From: Thiomonas sp. | GTDB lineage: Bacteria; Pseudomonadota; Gammaproteobacteria; Burkholderiales; Burkholderiaceae_C | DNA: 9,674 nt | NCBI GenBank assembly: GCA_028706735.1 | Contig: JAQTVS010000082.1 | Coordinates: 1 to 9,674 of the forward strand | Direction: 5' to 3' | Part shown: piece after piece, positions 7,460-9,674 of the stretch | How the letters are laid out: every line of letters begins with the position of its first letter | Position numbering within the stretch: the first letter of the stretch is position 1 | Made by a program: the position numbers and the translations under genes | Notes under the pieces: model-generated | What the model saw: only the letters and a program-made list of their open reading frames with translations | Database searches by the model: none | What the model was told of the DNA's origin: nothing

Positions 7460-7480
7460 TGTGCATGATTCTGTGCATAA
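7460..7480 (-). promoter_or_regulatory. Tandem DnaA boxes upstream of the nrdA promoter
   Basis: TGTGCATAA at 7472-7480 is TTATGCACA on the - strand, an exact match to the DnaA box TTATNCACA. TGTGCATGA at 7460-7468 is a second copy with one mismatch, in the same orientation and 12 bp away start to start. They lie about 80-100 bp upstream of the predicted transcription start. In E. coli the nrdAB promoter region is bound by DnaA, which gives this pair biological sense. A perfect nine-mer with one free position can occur by chance; the second copy and the location raise the confidence. Confidence 0.6.
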
Positions 7481-7507
7481 GCTGTGGGCTGACTGTCAAT
7501 TTGTTCG

Positions 7508-7523
7508 ACACTACAAATAGTGG
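7508..7523 (+). promoter_or_regulatory. NrdR box 1
   Basis: ACACTACAAATAGTGG matches 13 of 16 positions of the NrdR box acaCwAtATaTwGtgt and keeps its CTA...TAG dyad core. It ends directly before the -35 element. NrdR is the zinc-finger/ATP-cone repressor of ribonucleotide reductase operons. The paired box 31 bp downstream makes this a convincing operator. Confidence 0.85.
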
Positions 7524-7552
7524 TTGAAATTCAAATCGACCCTAGATATAGT
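7524..7552 (+). promoter_or_regulatory. nrdA: Sigma-70 promoter of nrdA
   Basis: TTGAAA (7524-7529; 5 of 6 to TTGACA) and TATAGT (7547-7552; 5 of 6 to TATAAT) are separated by the optimal 17 bases. Transcription should start near 7559-7560. The -35 abuts NrdR box 1 and the -10 lies entirely inside NrdR box 2, so bound NrdR would block polymerase. It is the best promoter seen in the window. Confidence 0.85.
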
Positions 7553-7554
7553 GT
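7539..7554 (+). promoter_or_regulatory. NrdR box 2, overlapping the -10
   Basis: ACCCTAGATATAGTGT matches 14 of 16 positions of the NrdR box consensus. Its centre is 31 bp, about three helical turns, from that of box 1, with 15 bases between the boxes. This is the spacing known for paired NrdR boxes, which places both sites on the same face of the DNA. Confidence 0.88.
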
Positions 7555-7576
7555 CTTAACGGTTTGAGAACCCTCT

Positions 7577-7651
7577 TCTGGCGCATGTGCGCACGCAAGC
7601 GTGCAAGTGTCTGGCGCCCTGCCAGACGCCCCAATCCGCAGCGGAGTTTTT
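7577..7651 (+). other. Hairpins with competing pairings in the nrdA leader
   Basis: GCACGC (7591-7596) faces GCGTGC (7599-7604) in a compact hairpin. GTCTGGC (7609-7615) pairs perfectly with GCCAGAC (7621-7627) around a five-base loop. TCTGGC also occurs at 7577-7582 and could capture the same GCCAGA (7621-7626), so two exclusive folds are possible. A short stem TCCG/CGGA (7635-7645) is followed by G and five T (7647-7651), a weak terminator-like end. Transcription through here is inferred from the promoter at 7524-7552. It matches no riboswitch class that I recognise. Confidence 0.45.
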
Positions 7652-7684
7652 CTCAGCCTGCCCGATCATTCCGCGTTGTCCTTG

Positions 7685-7721
7685 AACCCGGTCGCATGAC
7701 GCATCATGCGCATATCGGGTT
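7685..7721 (+). other. Stable stem-loop before the nrdA ribosome binding site
   Basis: An outer stem AACCCG (7685-7690) with CGGGTT (7716-7721) encloses an inner seven-base stem CGCATGA (7693-7699) with TCATGCG (7704-7710) and a CGCA loop. The two stems are joined by an internal loop of two and five bases. It ends 22 bases before the Shine-Dalgarno, leaving that site free. It may protect the transcript or influence translation; no function is shown. Confidence 0.5.
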
Positions 7722-7743
7722 TGCGGCGCAGCGCATCCGTCCC

Positions 7744-7748
7744 AGGAG
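7744..7748 (+). promoter_or_regulatory. Shine-Dalgarno of nrdA
   Basis: AGGAG, six bases before the ATG at 7755, is the clearest ribosome binding site in the window and fixes the nrdA start. Confidence 0.9.
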
Positions 7749-7754
7749 TTTCCG

Positions 7755-9674
7755 ATGTCCCTCAACCCCACCGCCGCGACCACACCAGTTCCCGCGTCCA
7801 CGCATCCATCGCATCTCGACGTGGATACGCAGCAGCAGACCGCCTTGGGTGATTTTTCCGATTACAAAATCATCCGTCGCAACGGCGCGGTTGTGGGCTT
7901 CGAGCCGGGCAAGATCGCCGTGGCGATGACCAAGGCCTTTCTGGCGGTGCAGGGCGGGCAAGGCGCAGTCTCGACCAGCATGCGCGACACGGTCAACGCG
8001 CTGACCGAGAACGTGGTGCGCGCGCTGCTGCGCAGCCGTCCCAGCGGCGGCACCTTCCACATCGAAGACATTCAGGACCAGGTCGAGCTGTCGCTCATGC
8101 GCACCGGCCAGCACGAAGTGGCGCGCGCCTACGTCCTGTACCGCGAACGCCGCACCCAGGAGCGCGCCAAACAGAAGGCGGATGTCGCCGCGCAAACGGC
8201 GGCGCCGGTGCTGCATGTCCTGGATGGCAGCGTGCGCAAGCCACTGGATCAGGCCGCGCTGGTGCGCCTGATCGAATCGGCCTGCGCCCATCTCAGTCCG
8301 GACGTGAAGGCCGATCCCATCGTGTCCGAAACCCTGCGCAATCTGTATGACGGCGTGCCGATGCTGGAGGTGTACAAGGCGTCCATTCTGGCCGCGCGCA
8401 CCCTGATCGAGCGCGACCCGGATTACTCCAAGGTCACCGCGCGCCTGCTGCTGCACACCATGCGCCGCGAGACGCTGAACGAAGACATTCCACAAGAGGG
8501 GATGACGCAGCGCTACGCCGAGTACTTTCCGCGCTGCATCAAGGAAGGCGTCGAGCTGGAGCTGCTAGACGAGCGGCTAGGCCAGTTCGACCTCGCCCGC
8601 CTGGGCGCGGCCCTCAAGGCCGAGCGCGATCTGCAGTTCGACTACCTCGGCCTGCAAACCCTGTACGACCGCTACTTCCTCGCCAACCGCGCCGATACCC
8701 GCGTGAACAAGGACGGCCGCCGCATCGAGCTGCCGCAGGCTTTTTTCATGCGCGTCGCCATGGGGCTGTCGCTCAATGAAGTCGATCGCGAGACCAGTGC
8801 CATCGCGTTTTACGAATTGCTCTCCAGCTTCGACTTCATGTCGAGCACGCCGACCTTGTTCAACGCCGGCACGCGGCGCTCGCAACTCTCCAGCTGCTAC
8901 CTCACCACCGTGGCCGACGACCTGGACGGCATCTACGAAGCCATCAAGGAAAACGCGCTGCTGTCCAAGTTCGCTGGCGGCCTGGGCAACGACTGGACAC
9001 GCGTGCGCGCCCTGGGCAGCCACATCAAGGGCACCAACGGCAAGAGCCAGGGCGTCGTGCCCTTCCTCAAAGTGGTCAACGACACTGCGGTGGCGGTGAA
9101 CCAGGGCGGCAAGCGCAAGGGCGCGGTCTGCGCCTATCTCGAAACCTGGCACCTCGACATCGAAGAATTCCTGGAACTGCGCAAGAACACCGGCGACGAT
9201 CGCCGCCGCACGCACGACATGAACACCGCCAACTGGGTGCCCGATCTGTTCATGAAGCGGGTGATGGAAGGGGGCGACTGGACGCTGTTCAGCCCGGCCG
9301 ACGTGCTGGATCTGCACGACAAGTTCGGCAAGGACTTCGAGCAGGCCTATACCCGCTACGAACAAAAGGCCGCGCTGGGCGAAATCAAGCTGTTCAAGAC
9401 CCTGCCTGCAGTGCAACTGTGGCGCAAGATGCTGTCCATGCTGTTCGAAACCGGCCATCCCTGGATCACCTTCAAGGATGCCTGCAACGTGCGCAGCCCG
9501 CAGCAACACGTCGGTGTGGTGCATTCGAGCAACCTCTGCACCGAGATCACCCTCAACACCAACGAGAGCGAAATCGCGGTGTGCAACCTCGGCTCAGTCA
9601 ATCTGGCCGCGCATCTGAAAGACGCCGCCGACGGCTCCAAGGTCATCGACCAAGCCAAGCTCAAGCGCACCATC
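7755..9674 (+). CDS. nrdA: Class Ia ribonucleoside-diphosphate reductase, alpha subunit (partial at the right edge)
   Basis: The first 640 residues of NrdA, which reduces ribonucleoside diphosphates to deoxy forms using a radical supplied by NrdB. The frame is open to the window edge with no stop. After a short polar lead, an ATP-cone (about 36-138, beginning YKIIRRNG) is followed by a second cone-like region (about 152-240) that aligns with the single E. coli cone but reads LHVLDG where E. coli has VTKRDG, so its nucleotide site looks lost. The catalytic domain has STPTLFNAG (364-372), C381 in SSCYL (equivalent to E. coli C225), then N593, C595 and E597 in NLCTEI (N437, C439, E441) and C610 in VCNLGSVNL (C462). 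All active-site residues in view are intact. Two cones fit the long NrdA type of Pseudomonas aeruginosa. The C-terminal cysteine pair and nrdB must lie beyond the window. Control by NrdR and perhaps DnaA is indicated upstream. Confidence 0.96.
   Translation, partial: MSLNPTAATTPVPASTHPSHLDVDTQQQTALGDFSDYKIIRRNGAVVGFEPGKIAVAMTKAFLAVQGGQGAVSTSMRDTVNALTENVVRALLRSRPSGGTFHIEDIQDQVELSLMRTGQHEVARAYVLYRERRTQERAKQKADVAAQTAAPVLHVLDGSVRKPLDQAALVRLIESACAHLSPDVKADPIVSETLRNLYDGVPMLEVYKASILAARTLIERDPDYSKVTARLLLHTMRRETLNEDIPQEGMTQRYAEYFPRCIKEGVELELLDERLGQFDLARLGAALKAERDLQFDYLGLQTLYDRYFLANRADTRVNKDGRRIELPQAFFMRVAMGLSLNEVDRETSAIAFYELLSSFDFMSSTPTLFNAGTRRSQLSSCYLTTVADDLDGIYEAIKENALLSKFAGGLGNDWTRVRALGSHIKGTNGKSQGVVPFLKVVNDTAVAVNQGGKRKGAVCAYLETWHLDIEEFLELRKNTGDDRRRTHDMNTANWVPDLFMKRVMEGGDWTLFSPADVLDLHDKFGKDFEQAYTRYEQKAALGEIKLFKTLPAVQLWRKMLSMLFETGHPWITFKDACNVRSPQQHVGVVHSSNLCTEITLNTNESEIAVCNLGSVNLAAHLKDAADGSKVIDQAKLKRTI

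Larger units (their letters stand above)
7440..7754 (+). other. Intergenic control region of nrdA (315 bases)
   Basis: This is the longest stretch in the window without a gene. From left to right it holds two DnaA-box-like sites (7460-7480), two NrdR boxes (7508-7523 and 7539-7554), a sigma-70 promoter between and inside them (7524-7552), a leader of about 195 nt with hairpins at 7591-7604, 7609-7627 and 7685-7721, and the nrdA Shine-Dalgarno at 7744-7748. The promoter part (7440-7560) is visibly more AT-rich than the flanking genes. An open frame from 7564 to 7929 crosses the leader but runs out of frame into nrdA and lacks a ribosome binding site, so it is not called. Confidence 0.85.

Noticed and set aside
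7560..7754. Cobalamin riboswitch in front of the reductase gene
   Set aside because: No B12-box-like sequence is visible, and the gene is the class Ia enzyme, which does not need cobalamin.
7564..7929. A + strand open frame starting in the nrdA leader, possible upstream ORF
   Set aside because: It starts with TTG (or ATG at 7585), has no Shine-Dalgarno, and overlaps nrdA out of frame for about 175 bases. The nrdA start has an excellent AGGAG.
7704..9524. Two long - strand open frames (7704-8495 and 8577-9524) antisense to nrdA
   Set aside because: The + strand encodes NrdA continuously with its active-site residues. The antisense products are low-complexity and lack family motifs.

Overview
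The window is GC-rich chromosomal DNA from a proteobacterium. Gene order and protein sequence point to a betaproteobacterium of the Burkholderiales; a Thiomonas-like organism is possible but unproven. Almost all of it is ordinary coding sequence. Six genes are complete on the + strand, one is complete on the - strand (ffh), and a partial gene lies at each edge: the 3' end of proS on the left and the 5' two-thirds of nrdA on the right. I found no mobile element, CRISPR array, tRNA or rRNA.

Left part (1-2427): the tail of prolyl-tRNA synthetase is followed after 20 bases by a small exported lytic transglycosylase with a twin-arginine-type signal. That gene converges on ffh, the SRP54 GTPase, with only 20 bases between the stops.

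Middle part (2428-7439): a 121-base divergent region holds a perfect 9-bp inverted repeat. It separates ffh from a tight five-gene set: a CcsA/YpjD-like membrane protein, a small Cys-rich PP0621-type membrane protein, pilS, pilR and ampD. Four of the genes meet by overlaps of 4, 4 and 1 bases (ypjD/PP0621-type, pilS/pilR, pilR/ampD), and 43 bases separate the PP0621-type gene from pilS, so one operon is likely. PilS and PilR form the sensor kinase and sigma-54 activator pair that controls type IV pilus genes. AmpD recycles the anhydro-muropeptides that lytic transglycosylases release, so the window holds two steps of peptidoglycan turnover.

Right part (7440-9674): a 315-base intergenic region is the most informative non-coding stretch. 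It has a perfect DnaA box beside a one-mismatch copy, two NrdR boxes 31 bp apart, and a near-consensus sigma-70 promoter whose -10 lies inside the second NrdR box. A leader of about 195 nt with several hairpins and a good Shine-Dalgarno follows. The layout implies control of class Ia ribonucleotide reductase both by nucleotide level (NrdR) and by replication state (DnaA). NrdA itself has two ATP-cone regions, the second apparently degenerate, followed by the catalytic domain with its key cysteines.

I found no undescribed multi-gene system. The best leads are the nrdA control region with its structured leader and the inverted repeat between ffh and ypjD.
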